DNA of 51,008 bases from assembly GCA_910586125.1 (NCBI GenBank), contig CAJUHP010000026.1:1-51008 (forward strand), in the 5' to 3' direction. This document shows, in pieces, positions 24,267 through 33,703 of the stretch; the stretch's first letter is position 1; every line of letters begins with the position of its first letter. The DNA is from an uncultured Lachnospiraceae bacterium. GTDB lineage: Bacteria > Bacillota > Clostridia > Lachnospirales > Lachnospiraceae. The position numbers and the translations under genes are program-made. The notes under the pieces were generated by a model. It was not told the origin of the DNA, ran no database searches, and worked only from the letters and a program-made list of their open reading frames with translations.

Positions 24267-25700
24267 ATGAACTCACTGAATCAAACTTGGAAGGAGCTTT
24301 TGACGCGAATCCCGGCGCCGGCCGACAATCCCGCCGCCTCATGCGCCGAGCCGGAGTCCGCCTTCCTCCGCGACCGCCCCCTGCTTCATATCTCCCCGCC
24401 CACAGGATGGTTAAACGATCCCAATGGACTGTGCCAGTATCAAGGCGTTTTCCATGCGTTTTTCCAATACTCTCCGTTTACTGCGGAGGGCGGATTAAAA
24501 TTCTGGGGACACTGCACCAGCCCGGATCTGCTGCACTGGGATTTTAAAGGAGTTCCTATGATGCCGGACGAATTGTTTGACTGCCACGGCTGCTACTCCG
24601 GCTGCGCTTTGCCGGAAGACGGATTGCTGTATCTGTATTATACGGGCAATGTAAAGGAAAGCGGGTCCCACGATTATGTTCATACGGGCCGCCAATCCAA
24701 TACGATCCTGGCCGTAAGCGACGGAATGCAGATCACGGAAAAGACTCTTTTAATGACCAATAATGATTATCCCTCTCATTTGACCCGCCATGTCCGGGAC
24801 CCCAAAGTCTGGAAACAGGATGGGACCTACTATATGATACAGGGGGCACGCACAGACAAGGATCAGGGCGTTGCACTTCTCTTCGCCTCCCTGGACAGAG
24901 AAAACTGGCGCTTTATTCACACGCTGCAGACAGCCAAACCTTTTGGCTATATGTGGGAATGTCCCGACCTCTTTGAGCTGGAGGGAAACATGGTGCTGTC
25001 CGTGTCTCCCCAGGGCGTCCCTGCCGACGGGCTGCGTTTTCAAAACCGTTATCAGAGCGTTGTCTTCTTTCTGAAGGGCGATTTCAGAAGCGCCGTTGTC
25101 GGGGACGCCTGCCAGGAACTCGACGCCGGTTTTGACTTCTATGCGCCGCAGACGTTTCCGACAGACGACGGACGCAGAATCCTGATTGCCTGGATGGGGA
25201 TGCCCGACGAGACCACATACGGCAATCCCACCGTTTCTTATGGCTGGCAGCATACGCTGACTCTTCCCAGAGAACTCTCCATACAGGACGGAACGCTCTG
25301 CCAGAATCCGGTGCGGGAGCTTTCTGCCTGGTGGAATCGGGAAGCCGCTTTTACAGGAGATTTCTGCTGCCGGAGCGAACGCTGTTTTGAACTGGAACTG
25401 GTTTCCCAGGGCGGCAATGCCATGGTGACGTTAGCCGGGGGGCTGACGCTTTCCTATCAGGAGGATACGAACCAGTTTGATATGGAATTTCAGAATCCGC
25501 AGTTGGGAAACGGACGGAAAAAGCGAAGCGCCAAAGTAAAAATCCTTTCCCGTATCCGGCTGGTGGCGGATCTGTCCTGCCTGGAGGTGTTTCTCAATAA
25601 CGGAGAGACCGTGTTCTCCACCCGCTTCTATCCGCAGAGCGAAGGGTATGAGATCCAGGTTCAAGGGTGTATCCAGGGGATCTACCGCACGCATGCCTGA
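24267..25700 (+). CDS. scrB: sucrose-6-phosphate hydrolase (glycoside hydrolase family 32)
   Basis: This 477-residue GH32 enzyme would split sucrose 6-phosphate, delivered by the PTS, into glucose 6-phosphate and fructose in the cytoplasm. All three family motifs are present: WLNDPNG with the nucleophile Asp51, HVRDP with Asp178, and WECPDLF with the acid/base Glu231. No signal peptide is visible. The start at 24267 (MNSLNQTWKE) follows AAAGGAG; a frame starting at 24225 would begin inside the operator and is rejected. It lies upstream of the PTS transporter gene. Confidence 0.93.
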   Translation: MNSLNQTWKELLTRIPAPADNPAASCAEPESAFLRDRPLLHISPPTGWLNDPNGLCQYQGVFHAFFQYSPFTAEGGLKFWGHCTSPDLLHWDFKGVPMMPDELFDCHGCYSGCALPEDGLLYLYYTGNVKESGSHDYVHTGRQSNTILAVSDGMQITEKTLLMTNNDYPSHLTRHVRDPKVWKQDGTYYMIQGARTDKDQGVALLFASLDRENWRFIHTLQTAKPFGYMWECPDLFELEGNMVLSVSPQGVPADGLRFQNRYQSVVFFLKGDFRSAVVGDACQELDAGFDFYAPQTFPTDDGRRILIAWMGMPDETTYGNPTVSYGWQHTLTLPRELSIQDGTLCQNPVRELSAWWNREAAFTGDFCCRSERCFELELVSQGGNAMVTLAGGLTLSYQEDTNQFDMEFQNPQLGNGRKKRSAKVKILSRIRLVADLSCLEVFLNNGETVFSTRFYPQSEGYEIQVQGCIQGIYRTHA

Positions 25701-25859
25701 AAACGAGTCATCCAGTCGGACTTTTTTGGGAAACGCTCCCGGAAAGAAAAGATAAAAAAGCAGAAAACGCAGAAAAGAAACCGCTAGAAAGGAATCAAAA
25801 AAGAAACAAAAACGCATAAAGATCAAGAGAGGAATCAAAAAGAAAAAGGAGAGAAAGGT

Positions 25860-27785
25860 ATGGATTACAAAAAAGTTGCACAGGAAATCTATGAAAAAGT
25901 GGGCGGAAAGGAAAATCTAATATCCGCAGCCCACTGTGCCACCCGTCTGCGCCTCGTACTGGCAGACAACAGTAAATGCGACGCCAAGGCCGTCGAGGAA
26001 ATAGAAGGCGTCAAAGGTGTTTTCAGCGCCTCCGGCCAGCTCCAGATAATCCTGGGAACCGGGACCGTCAACAAGGTATACGACCAGTTCCTGGCCGTTT
26101 CCGGCCTGTCTGCTGCCAGCAAAGAAGATCTGAAAGCGGCGGCTGCCGTCAAACAGCCGTTTTATAAGAAGGCAATCAAAACCTTGGGAGATATCTTTGT
26201 GCCGATTATCCCGGCGATTGTCGCCAGCGGTTTTCTGATGGGCATAATGGAAGCTCTGAATTTCATGACGAACAATGGGTTTCTGAATATGGATACCTCC
26301 GGCTCCATCTTTGTATTCGCCAATCTTTTTGCCAATACGGCCTATGTATTTCTGCCGATTCTGATCGCGGCCAGCGCCGCCAGAGTCTTCGGAGGCAATC
26401 CGTATCTGGGTGCGGTAATCGGAATGCTGATGATCCATCCGGATCTGCAGAACGCCTGGACCGTGGCCTCCCAGGGCGTGCTGAAAACGCAGAGCGTCTG
26501 GTTCGGTCTCTACCAGGTGGATATGGTCGGCTATCAGGGACATGTGATCCCGGTGATCATCGCCGTCTTTGTCATGTGCGCCATTGAAAAAAAGCTCCAC
26601 AAAATCGTTCCGGCCATGTTTGATCTGTTCGTCACGCCTTTGGTCAGCGTCTTTGTCACCGGATATTTGACCTACTCTATCATCGGACCCGTATTTGTTA
26701 CGATTGAAAACGCCATTATCGGCGGCGTTCAGCAGCTAATCACGCTTCCTTTCGGCATCGGCAGCCTTTTGATGGGCGGACTGTATTCTCTGACGGTTGT
26801 TGCTGGAGTCCATCATATGTACACGGTCATTGATGTGGGACAGATCGGCCTTTACGGCCTGACCTACTGGCTGCCTTTGGCCTCCGCCGCCAACATCGCA
26901 CAGGGCGCAGCCACGTTAGCCGTCGCTCTGAAAACCAAAAACAAGAAGACCCAATCCATGGCCGTTCCCTCCGCGATGTCCTGCTTTATGGGAATCACAG
27001 AACCGGCAATCTTCGGCGTCAACCTTCGGTTCTTCAAGCCTTTTCTCTGCGGCGCGGCCGGAGGAGCCGCAGGCGCGCTGTATGCTTCCATTGTCGGATT
27101 GGGCGCGAGCGGAACCGGCGTCACTGGGATTTTCGGACTTTTGCTCTGCCTCCACGATCCGCTCAATTATATCATTATGTTTCTGATCTCAGCGGGAACC
27201 GCTTTTGCCCTGACCTGGCTTTTTGGTTACAGGGATGCGGAAAGTTCCGGAAAAAATACGGCCAATAACCAGCCAAAATCCAAAATTCCTTCGGCCGGTG
27301 CCGGCGCAGCAGCCGTTTCCACAGCCGGCGACGTCCGGACAGAACCGGGCTGTGTCTATGCGCCCACAGAAGGCACGGTAATTCCTCACACGGAGATTGC
27401 GGACGCGACGTTTGCCTCCGGCGCACTGGGAAGCGGCGTGGGTATTCTCCCGGTCCGGGGTGAAATCGCTGCTCCCTTTGACGGCGAGATTGTAATGTTC
27501 TTTCCCACAAAACATGCCATCGGGTTAAAGAGCGCCGACGGCATCGAGGTCCTGATCCATGTGGGTATCAATACGGTGGAATTGGAAGGCAAACATTTCC
27601 ATGCTCTTCGGGAAGCAGGCGAGCAGATAAAAGCAGGCGACCGCCTTCTCACATTCGATTTGGATGCGATCCGGTCGGAGGGCTATGATCTGACTACCGC
27701 CGTTCTGGTAACATCACCGGGACAGATCACTCCTGTAAAAACAGGGGAAGTAAAACCGCTGGATAAGATTATGACCGTCTCATAG
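25860..27785 (+). CDS. scrA: PTS sucrose/beta-glucoside-type transporter, EIIBCA
   Basis: This 641-residue protein imports and phosphorylates a disaccharide. The order is EIIB (residues 1-90, phosphocysteine Cys26 in AAHCATRLRL), EIIC with about ten membrane helices (110-460), a Pro/Ala/Gly linker, and EIIA (about 500-640, phosphohistidine His567 in LIHVGINTVELEGKHF). The fused EIIA means that no separate component is needed. AAGGAG precedes the ATG at 25860. Sucrose specificity is inferred from the GH32 neighbour. The 159 bases before it are purine-rich and hold no gene. Confidence 0.93.
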   Translation: MDYKKVAQEIYEKVGGKENLISAAHCATRLRLVLADNSKCDAKAVEEIEGVKGVFSASGQLQIILGTGTVNKVYDQFLAVSGLSAASKEDLKAAAAVKQPFYKKAIKTLGDIFVPIIPAIVASGFLMGIMEALNFMTNNGFLNMDTSGSIFVFANLFANTAYVFLPILIAASAARVFGGNPYLGAVIGMLMIHPDLQNAWTVASQGVLKTQSVWFGLYQVDMVGYQGHVIPVIIAVFVMCAIEKKLHKIVPAMFDLFVTPLVSVFVTGYLTYSIIGPVFVTIENAIIGGVQQLITLPFGIGSLLMGGLYSLTVVAGVHHMYTVIDVGQIGLYGLTYWLPLASAANIAQGAATLAVALKTKNKKTQSMAVPSAMSCFMGITEPAIFGVNLRFFKPFLCGAAGGAAGALYASIVGLGASGTGVTGIFGLLLCLHDPLNYIIMFLISAGTAFALTWLFGYRDAESSGKNTANNQPKSKIPSAGAGAAAVSTAGDVRTEPGCVYAPTEGTVIPHTEIADATFASGALGSGVGILPVRGEIAAPFDGEIVMFFPTKHAIGLKSADGIEVLIHVGINTVELEGKHFHALREAGEQIKAGDRLLTFDLDAIRSEGYDLTTAVLVTSPGQITPVKTGEVKPLDKIMTVS

Positions 27786-27869
27786 GATTCTCTTCTGCCA
27801 TTCACAATAGAGAATTTCTTTTACACGGACCGGATTCGACCGGAAAAAACTTTGCAGAATCCTTTTTCA

Positions 27870-27915
27870 TCAGAGAAGAATCACCGCCATCCTAAGCGTG
27901 ATTCTTCTCTGATTT
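27870..27915 (+). terminator. terminator of the sucrose operon
   Basis: TCAGAGAAGAATCAC (27870-27884) pairs perfectly with GTGATTCTTCTCTGA (27898-27912), a 15-bp stem with a 13-nt loop, followed by TTTCTT. Confidence 0.8.
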
Positions 27916-28018
27916 CTTATCACGATACTTTCAGCAGCCGGTACCGGGCGCTTCTTCTCCCAGGCATTCCAAAATATAACGCAGCACAGCCCATGGCCTG
28001 CTGTCGCCCGATTCGCCG

Positions 28019-28480
28019 TCAATCCTTATCCAGTTCCTGCAGCATCTGTTCTGGGTTCGCCTCAGCCTTTACCTTGCCGAAAACTTTCTCGATCACGCCC
28101 TCTTCATTAATGAGATACGTGGTCCGCACCACGCCCATGCTCACCTTTCCATAGTTCTTCTTTTCCTGCCATACATCGTAGGCCTGAATACAGCTCAGCT
28201 CCGGATCGGAGAGCAGAAGAAAAGGAAGCTCATATTTTTCCTCAAATTTTTTGTGCGAGGCCACGCTGTCTTTGCTGACACCGATAATCACCGCTCCCTT
28301 TTCCTGAAACTGGGGATAACGCTCTCCAAAACCACAGGCCTGTTTCGTGCAGCCCGGCGTGTTGTCTTTGGGATAAAAATATAAAATAACTTTCTTTCCT
28401 CTGAATTCCTCCAGCGTGTGCAGATCTCCGTTTTGATCCGGCAGAGAAAATGAGGGGGCTTGGCTTCCTGCTTTTAACAT
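28019..28480 (-). CDS. bcp: thiol peroxidase, Bcp/PrxQ-type peroxiredoxin
   Basis: This 153-residue peroxiredoxin reduces hydrogen peroxide and organic peroxides, taking electrons from thioredoxin. The peroxidatic motif is PKDNTPGCTKQAC, whose first cysteine is the peroxidatic one and whose second, five residues on, is the usual PrxQ resolving cysteine. The Arg of VVRTTYLINEEG is also in place. AAAGGAG precedes the ATG at 28480. It seems to be transcribed alone, divergent from a small unknown gene. Confidence 0.95.
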   Translation of the reverse strand: MLKAGSQAPSFSLPDQNGDLHTLEEFRGKKVILYFYPKDNTPGCTKQACGFGERYPQFQEKGAVIIGVSKDSVASHKKFEEKYELPFLLLSDPELSCIQAYDVWQEKKNYGKVSMGVVRTTYLINEEGVIEKVFGKVKAEANPEQMLQELDKD

Positions 28481-28564
28481 CGGTATTGTTCTCCTTTCTG
28501 ATCATTTCTCACAGTATATCACAGAAACCGCATTTTTACACCTTTTTATGCCCCGCTTTTTGTA

Positions 28565-28593
28565 TTGACGTTCGCTGGATTTTATATTATTCT
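28565..28593 (+). promoter_or_regulatory. promoter of a small unknown gene
   Basis: TTGACG (28565-28570) and TATTCT (28588-28593) are 17 bp apart, about 65 nt before the ATG at 28659. Confidence 0.55.
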
Positions 28594-28658
28594 TTTTAAG
28601 TAAGAAGTTTGAAACAGCCCAAATGAAGACATATTTTTAGCAAAGAAAGGAGTCTTTT

Positions 28659-28823
28659 ATGTCGGATCTCGCCCCTATGAACGTTCCCTGCGATCCTCCG
28701 GACACACAGCATACGGCCCGTCAACTCGCCAGGCTTCTCTATCTGCAGGAAGCTCTGTCGAAACCAAACGAGGAAGCTTACCGTGAACGGATCCAATCTA
28801 AGGAGGAAGCCAAAGCTCCATGA
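28659..28823 (+). CDS. small protein of unknown function
   Basis: This 54-residue frame has a good ribosome binding site (AAAGGAG, eight bases before the ATG) and its own promoter-like sequence. The protein is soluble and charged, with one cysteine (VPCDPPD) and a helical Leu/Glu/Lys-rich second half (TARQLARLLYLQEALSK). I do not recognise a family. The gene is shorter than most gene callers accept. Confidence 0.55.
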   Translation: MSDLAPMNVPCDPPDTQHTARQLARLLYLQEALSKPNEEAYRERIQSKEEAKAP

Positions 28824-28877
28824 CCGCCCGGAATCATTGCGGGCATACAGAATACGAATAGGGCCGGTGTCTTTGCT

Positions 28878-29186
28878 TCACCTGCCCTTTGAGAAGCGTT
28901 TTCCTTGGCTCCACTTCACCACATTATGTCCGGCTAACACCAGGATTCCCGATAAAATCCATTCTCCGGCCAAGACAATGGCAGGAGAAAACCCTTCATT
29001 TCCCGCCCAGCCGCTTCGCTGAAACATCAAAAAGCTTCCGGGAAGAGAGGGAACGGCAAGCGAAAGCGTTTCCAACCCCATGAGAAGAAGAAAGCTCCAC
29101 TTGACGCCGCCGGGCAGATAAATCAGAACCGTCTGAATCAAGCTAAGCAGCAGAAAACCAGATTGCCACAGCAGATCCTCCACCAT
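28878..29186 (-). CDS. small membrane protein of unknown function
   Basis: This 102-residue frame codes for a hydrophobic protein with two or three predicted membrane helices (about 8-26, 30-50 and 66-86) and a basic tail. It follows a second small membrane protein in the same frame, after a 33-base gap, which suggests a two-gene unit or one gene split by a stop codon. No clear ribosome binding site lies before the ATG at 29186, so the start is uncertain. Confidence 0.45.
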   Translation of the reverse strand: MVEDLLWQSGFLLLSLIQTVLIYLPGGVKWSFLLLMGLETLSLAVPSLPGSFLMFQRSGWAGNEGFSPAIVLAGEWILSGILVLAGHNVVKWSQGKRFSKGR

Positions 29187-29219
29187 TTTTTTGTTGTTCC
29201 ATACCGAATCTGCCTCATA

Positions 29220-29360
29220 TTAAGAGAAAGAAGAACGGCGGCTGTAAATCTGTTTTCCCAACCAGGAAAGAAGAACCGCAAACACAAGAAGATAGAGCCA
29301 GATTTCCATCAGCATATGTTTCTGTATATCCTCCCGCAATCCTAAAATCACGCTTTCCAT
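29220..29360 (-). CDS. single-span small membrane protein
   Basis: This 46-residue protein has one strong membrane helix (about residues 19-36, LMEIWLYLLVFAVLLSWLG) and a short basic tail (YSRRSSFS). AGGAGGAGG precedes the ATG at 29360, a good sign of translation. It is followed in the same frame by the 102-residue membrane protein. Function unknown. Confidence 0.5.
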   Translation of the reverse strand: MESVILGLREDIQKHMLMEIWLYLLVFAVLLSWLGKQIYSRRSSFS

Positions 29361-30177
29361 TCTGCCCTCCTCCTGCCTGAACGTAACCGCTTTGCGGCAG
29401 TCCTTCGATACTCTCCTTTATTTGCTGTGCTCCACAATCGGCAACCCCCCAAGCAAGCATTTTCTGACGCCGCTTCTGCGTCAATAAAAGAGGCCCATGA
29501 AAGGTTTGGTGAAATGTTGGATACCAGCTTTGTGTATTCTTTATCGGCAATCGTATCTACCATCAACTTAAATCAATTCCTGTGCTTTTTTCTTATACCC
29601 TTACTCTACCATTCAATCTCTTCTGCTTAAATTTCGATTGATATCATGGATTATATGATATTGACCTGCCACTTAAATACATCTTTATAAGTTCGTGTTA
29701 CATCGGTGCACAATTCTGGAAGTTTATATCCCAAAACAAATTTTCTTGTTTCATCCCACACACCTGTATCAACTTTTTTTTGTATATTTATCCTTAAAAA
29801 GACTATTTTTAGTCTTAAATCCGTTTATTTTTGGCTTATTATAACACTCGATAATAAAAAAAATCAATTCTTCTTAAAACATAGATTCCCTAATCAAATT
29901 TAAGATCCACAGTAGATCAGAAAAAAATTCATCCTTGACGATCATTACTTCAACAACCCCTCTCTACCCCTTCTGCAATATTATTAATAATTTGTCAATT
30001 GTGTCTTAACCAAATTTTTTGAAACCTACTAAAATACAAAACCACTGGTTATTTAATCAATTTTTATCAATTATAAATCTATAATCTACACAAAAAGAAC
30101 GCTGTTTTCCTTGGACACATTCCGTCATATCAGCAAAAAATTGTCCCTTGGATTCACGACGATTATTCTTGTCAAAA
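29361..30177. other. AT-rich region with possible gene fragments
   Basis: About 0.8 kb with falling GC content and no convincing gene. Two stretches look like decayed coding sequence: a plus-strand frame near 29460-29630 (KEAHERFGEMLDTSFVYSL) and a minus-strand frame ending at 29651 (ETRKFVLGYKLPELCTD). Neither has a start with a ribosome binding site. Confidence 0.4.
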
Positions 30178-30205
30178 TTAACCTTAGACTTGATTTTATT
30201 ATAAT
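30178..30205 (+). promoter_or_regulatory. promoter of the phosphorelay operon
   Basis: A perfect TATAAT (30200-30205) with a weak TTAACC (30178-30183) 16 bp upstream, about 65 nt before the response regulator ATG. The -10 is convincing, the -35 less so. Confidence 0.5.
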
Positions 30206-30269
30206 CCTGTTTTAGAATAAACAGTAATAAACGGGGCATTCCCCAAGAACCAATTTAGGAGGCAGATCT

Positions 30270-30632
30270 ATGAGAAAACGTATTTTGGTAGTGGACGACG
30301 ATGCAATGAATCTGAAGAGAACCCGGCTCATCTTGGAAAAGCATTACAATGTGCTGTTAGCTGAGTCCGGAAGAGAGGCCCTAGATAAAATCCTGTGCGA
30401 GCGGATCGACCTGATTCTTCTGGATATCGCCATGCCGATTATGGATGGGCTGGAGACGTTTAAGCGCATGAAAGAATCCGGCGTGGAAACTCCCGTTATC
30501 TTTTTGACCGCATCTGGATATGAGGAGGATGTGCGGACGGCCATCAGTCTGGGGGCCATAAATTATCTGAAAAAACCTTTTTTCCCAGATGAACTGTTAA
30601 AGCGAGTCGCTTCGGGGCTGGAAGAACAATGA
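30270..30632 (+). CDS. single-domain response regulator
   Basis: This 120-residue protein is only a receiver domain. Acidic pair Asp9/Asp10 in VVDDDAMN, phosphoacceptor Asp52 in LLDIAMP, Thr79 in FLTASG and Lys101 in YLKKPF are in place. It has no output domain, so it must act by protein contact or as a phosphate carrier. AGGAGG precedes the ATG at 30270. Its stop overlaps the start of the next kinase gene by four bases (ATGA), so the two are coupled and probably interact. Confidence 0.93.
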   Translation: MRKRILVVDDDAMNLKRTRLILEKHYNVLLAESGREALDKILCERIDLILLDIAMPIMDGLETFKRMKESGVETPVIFLTASGYEEDVRTAISLGAINYLKKPFFPDELLKRVASGLEEQ

Positions 30633-33600
30633 GAGAAAAAACAAAAACCAGTATCCACTTGCTGTTAGCCAGCATTGTCACCATTGTCGGCGTAATGCTG
30701 ATTTTTATCATTTTAGCCCTGTCGTGGGAACCATGGATGGTTCCGGTTATTATGATCGGCAATACACTTGTGTGGATTCTTCACATCACAAGAGCAGGCT
30801 CTGAAACCTTTTATGAAAATTTGTGTGCCGGGCTTCTGATGGTCGGTTTCTTCTTTTTTGGGGTACATAACATGGTTCTCTATGATGTACCCGCGATTGC
30901 CTGTATGCTGCTGCTTGTCTTTTCTATCCTTGACAAACGATGGCTTCTGTATTTGATTGTGGCATTGTATGTGATGATACTGCTGTACCAGGGGCTGGTT
31001 CTGCATACGATCCATTACCACATGGGGACGAACGATATCATTCGTCTGGTTTTCGGCGCCACTGTAATCATCGGCGCGACAGCCATCGCAAAGTCCAGAA
31101 TTACCAGAAGGCTGGAATCCCAGAAAGCCTACGACTTGATTTTGGAGCAGATGGAAAAGACCAGCCGGCAAAACGCAGAATTCTTGTCCAATGTATCACA
31201 TGAGCTTAGGACCCCGATCAATATGGTTCTGGGGATCAGCGAAGTGATATTGGAAAAGAACATTTCGCCAGAAATCCGGATTGATATGCAGTCCATAAAA
31301 CTGGCGGGCAAACGCCTGTCCACCCAGATCAACAATATGCTGGATTACACGGAGGTTGTGGAGGGAACGCTGGTACCGGCCAAGGAACCGTACGGAATTA
31401 CTTCCGTATTTAACGATATCATTACCATGACGGCGATACAGAGCGGCAAACATCACCTGGAAATGATATTTGATATGGAGCCGAAGATGCCGGCGGTTCT
31501 CATCGGCGACGCGGAAAAGATCTCCCATGTCCTGAAGATCCTTCTGGATAATTCTATTAAATTTACGGAAGAGGGCGGTCTTTACGTTCACATGGAAACC
31601 CGCCAGGAGAACTATGGAATCAATCTGGTAATTGATATCTGTGATACGGGTATTGGTATGACAAATTCACAGATTACCGAAATGTTTGATAATTTTTATC
31701 AGGCTGATTCCGGAAGCAGCCGCTTTGCCGGCGGACTGGGCCTGGGGCTTCCGATTGCCAGGGGCTTGCTGGAGGCAATGGGTGGATTTATTCATTTTGA
31801 CAACAGCGGACAGCGGGGTCTGAATGTTCGCATTACCATTCCGCAGGGAGTGGAGGACAGCACACCGGCTATCGCGCTTTCCGATCCGAAACGAATCTGC
31901 ATCGCCTGTTATTTCCGGCCGGAAAAATTTACCAGGGACGAAGTCAGGGAATACTATGATAAAATGTTTTATCATACGATAACCGGGCTCGGCATAGAGG
32001 GATATCAGGCTCATAATTTTGATGGACTTCAAAAATTGCTGAGTAATCACTCTCTGACCCATGTCTTTATCGCACAGGGAGAATTTGAGAAAAAACGAAC
32101 ATTTTATGAGGATCTGGCGCGTAAAACCAAGGTAATTATCATTGCCGACCAAGATTTTGCACTGACCAGAAGCAGTCGGCTTTTGGTGATTCGCAAACCT
32201 TTTTCCGCCATTTCCATTGCGAATCTGCTAAACGGAAACGCAGGGGAGAATGAATTTGGTGAAGCGCAGGCTGCCGGCCGCAAACCCTTCTCCTGCGAAG
32301 GCGTCAGGGTTCTGGCAGTGGATGACGAGGAAATGAATCTCGTCGTGGCCAAGGGCGTTTTGGGAAGTTATGGGATACAGGTGGATACCTGCCTGAGCGG
32401 AAAGGAGGCAGTGGAACTGTGCGCTTCCTCCTCCTACGATATTATTTTCCTCGATCATATGATGCCGGGCTTTGACGGCGTGGAGACCCTCAAACAGATT
32501 CGTCAGATCAAAAATGGAATGTATCAAGATCTGCCGGTAATCGCTTTGACAGCCAATACCATCAGCGGAGCCAGAGAGATGTTCCGCAACGAGGGATTTA
32601 CAGAATTTATACCCAAGCCGATTGAGCGGGCTGTTCTGGAGCGCGTACTGCGCAAAGTGCTGTCAAAGCATCAGGTGCTGTATGACGAGATGCCAATGCT
32701 TCCAGAGGAAGCAACCGAGCATAGCGCGGCCATGGAACCGATTGAGAATCAGACGCCAAACGACATTTCCGGCGATGATTTCAAAGAGCCCGCCTCTGAG
32801 GAAGATTCAAAGGAACCGCCTTCTAAAAAGAATACGGCAAAGAAAGTAAAACCGAAAAAAGAAAAGCCTCGAAAGAAGGAAGAGGAAGAAGGCAGGAGAA
32901 AAAGGAATTCTTCCGATAACAAGAATACTGAGGAGACGATTTCCGGAGAATCTACGCGCAAGAAAACCAATCAGAAAGCGGCAGATTTCGGAACCGGATC
33001 CCCCGCAGAAAGCGCCACGAACGAAACTGATTCCGAAGATTCTATATCTTGTGAGACAGATGGGGAGGATACAAATTCCAGAAACGTCTCACCCACAGGA
33101 ACCGGATGGGATGAAACCGATTCCGAAGATTCCGCCTCCCATGAGACGGATGGGGAGGATACAAATTCCAGAAACGTCTCATCCGCAGAAACCGGCTGGG
33201 ACGAAACCGATTCCGCGCCCGATGAGGTCGATTCCAGGAATTTTTCAACCAAAGAAACCGGTTGGAGCGAGGAGGATTCTGAAGACTCCACACCGGAGGA
33301 AACCGGCTTTCCGGACCACCAGACGCCGGATTACAAACCGCTTGCCAAGATCGGCATCAATGTACAGTTGGGGTTGGAATACTGCTGCGGGGAGGACGAC
33401 TTCTATATCGAGATGCTGCTTATGTTCCGTTCCCAGTCCGTTGATAAGAAAGCGGAAATTATCAATCTATACGAGACAGCCAACTGGGCAGATTATACCG
33501 TTAAGGTGCATGCGTTAAAAAGCACGTCTTTAACCATTGGTGCGGAACGCCTTGCGGAACAGGCCAGAGTGCTGGAACAGGCTGGAAAACAGGGGAATAT

Positions 33601-33676
33601 AGAATATATCAGACACTGTCACCATGAATTGCTGCGGCTGTACGACGAGGTCTGCGAGACCATTGACCAGTTATAA
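30629..33676 (+). CDS. hybrid sensor histidine kinase with HPt domain
   Basis: This 1015-residue protein starts with about six membrane helices (1-155) and little outside the membrane, then HisKA with His191 (SNVSHELRTP), a HATPase (about 300-410) with DTGIGMT and GLGLGLP, a degenerate receiver-like region (about 425-550), a receiver with Asp609 (FLDHMMPGFDG), a long disordered linker (about 700-895), and an HPt domain with His961 (KVHALKSTS). The linker has a Lys/Glu-rich part and an acidic tandem repeat. The order supports a His-Asp-His relay within one protein, with the lone receiver upstream as the final acceptor (inference). Confidence 0.92.
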   Translation: MREKTKTSIHLLLASIVTIVGVMLIFIILALSWEPWMVPVIMIGNTLVWILHITRAGSETFYENLCAGLLMVGFFFFGVHNMVLYDVPAIACMLLLVFSILDKRWLLYLIVALYVMILLYQGLVLHTIHYHMGTNDIIRLVFGATVIIGATAIAKSRITRRLESQKAYDLILEQMEKTSRQNAEFLSNVSHELRTPINMVLGISEVILEKNISPEIRIDMQSIKLAGKRLSTQINNMLDYTEVVEGTLVPAKEPYGITSVFNDIITMTAIQSGKHHLEMIFDMEPKMPAVLIGDAEKISHVLKILLDNSIKFTEEGGLYVHMETRQENYGINLVIDICDTGIGMTNSQITEMFDNFYQADSGSSRFAGGLGLGLPIARGLLEAMGGFIHFDNSGQRGLNVRITIPQGVEDSTPAIALSDPKRICIACYFRPEKFTRDEVREYYDKMFYHTITGLGIEGYQAHNFDGLQKLLSNHSLTHVFIAQGEFEKKRTFYEDLARKTKVIIIADQDFALTRSSRLLVIRKPFSAISIANLLNGNAGENEFGEAQAAGRKPFSCEGVRVLAVDDEEMNLVVAKGVLGSYGIQVDTCLSGKEAVELCASSSYDIIFLDHMMPGFDGVETLKQIRQIKNGMYQDLPVIALTANTISGAREMFRNEGFTEFIPKPIERAVLERVLRKVLSKHQVLYDEMPMLPEEATEHSAAMEPIENQTPNDISGDDFKEPASEEDSKEPPSKKNTAKKVKPKKEKPRKKEEEEGRRKRNSSDNKNTEETISGESTRKKTNQKAADFGTGSPAESATNETDSEDSISCETDGEDTNSRNVSPTGTGWDETDSEDSASHETDGEDTNSRNVSSAETGWDETDSAPDEVDSRNFSTKETGWSEEDSEDSTPEETGFPDHQTPDYKPLAKIGINVQLGLEYCCGEDDFYIEMLLMFRSQSVDKKAEIINLYETANWADYTVKVHALKSTSLTIGAERLAEQARVLEQAGKQGNIEYIRHCHHELLRLYDEVCETIDQL
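33023..33292 (+). repeat. 90-bp in-frame tandem repeat in the kinase linker
   Basis: Two near-identical 90-bp units (33023-33112, 33113-33202) code for a 30-residue acidic repeat beginning ETDSEDS and ending in TGWD. A shorter diverged third unit (from 33203) and a fourth (from about 33272, EEDSEDSTPEETG) follow. The period is a multiple of three, so the frame is kept. Copy number could vary between strains. Confidence 0.85.
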
Positions 33677-33703
33677 AGAAAAGACAGGAGGGAGTACAAG
33701 AGA

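Noticed and set aside
25728..25742. Catabolite-responsive element near scrA
   Set aside because: TGGGAAACGCTCCC keeps the AAACGCT core but fails the outer consensus, and lies between genes rather than at a promoter.
29215..29550. 111-codon minus-strand frame
   Set aside because: It overlaps the 46-residue membrane protein that has a much better ribosome binding site, and its composition is not protein-like.
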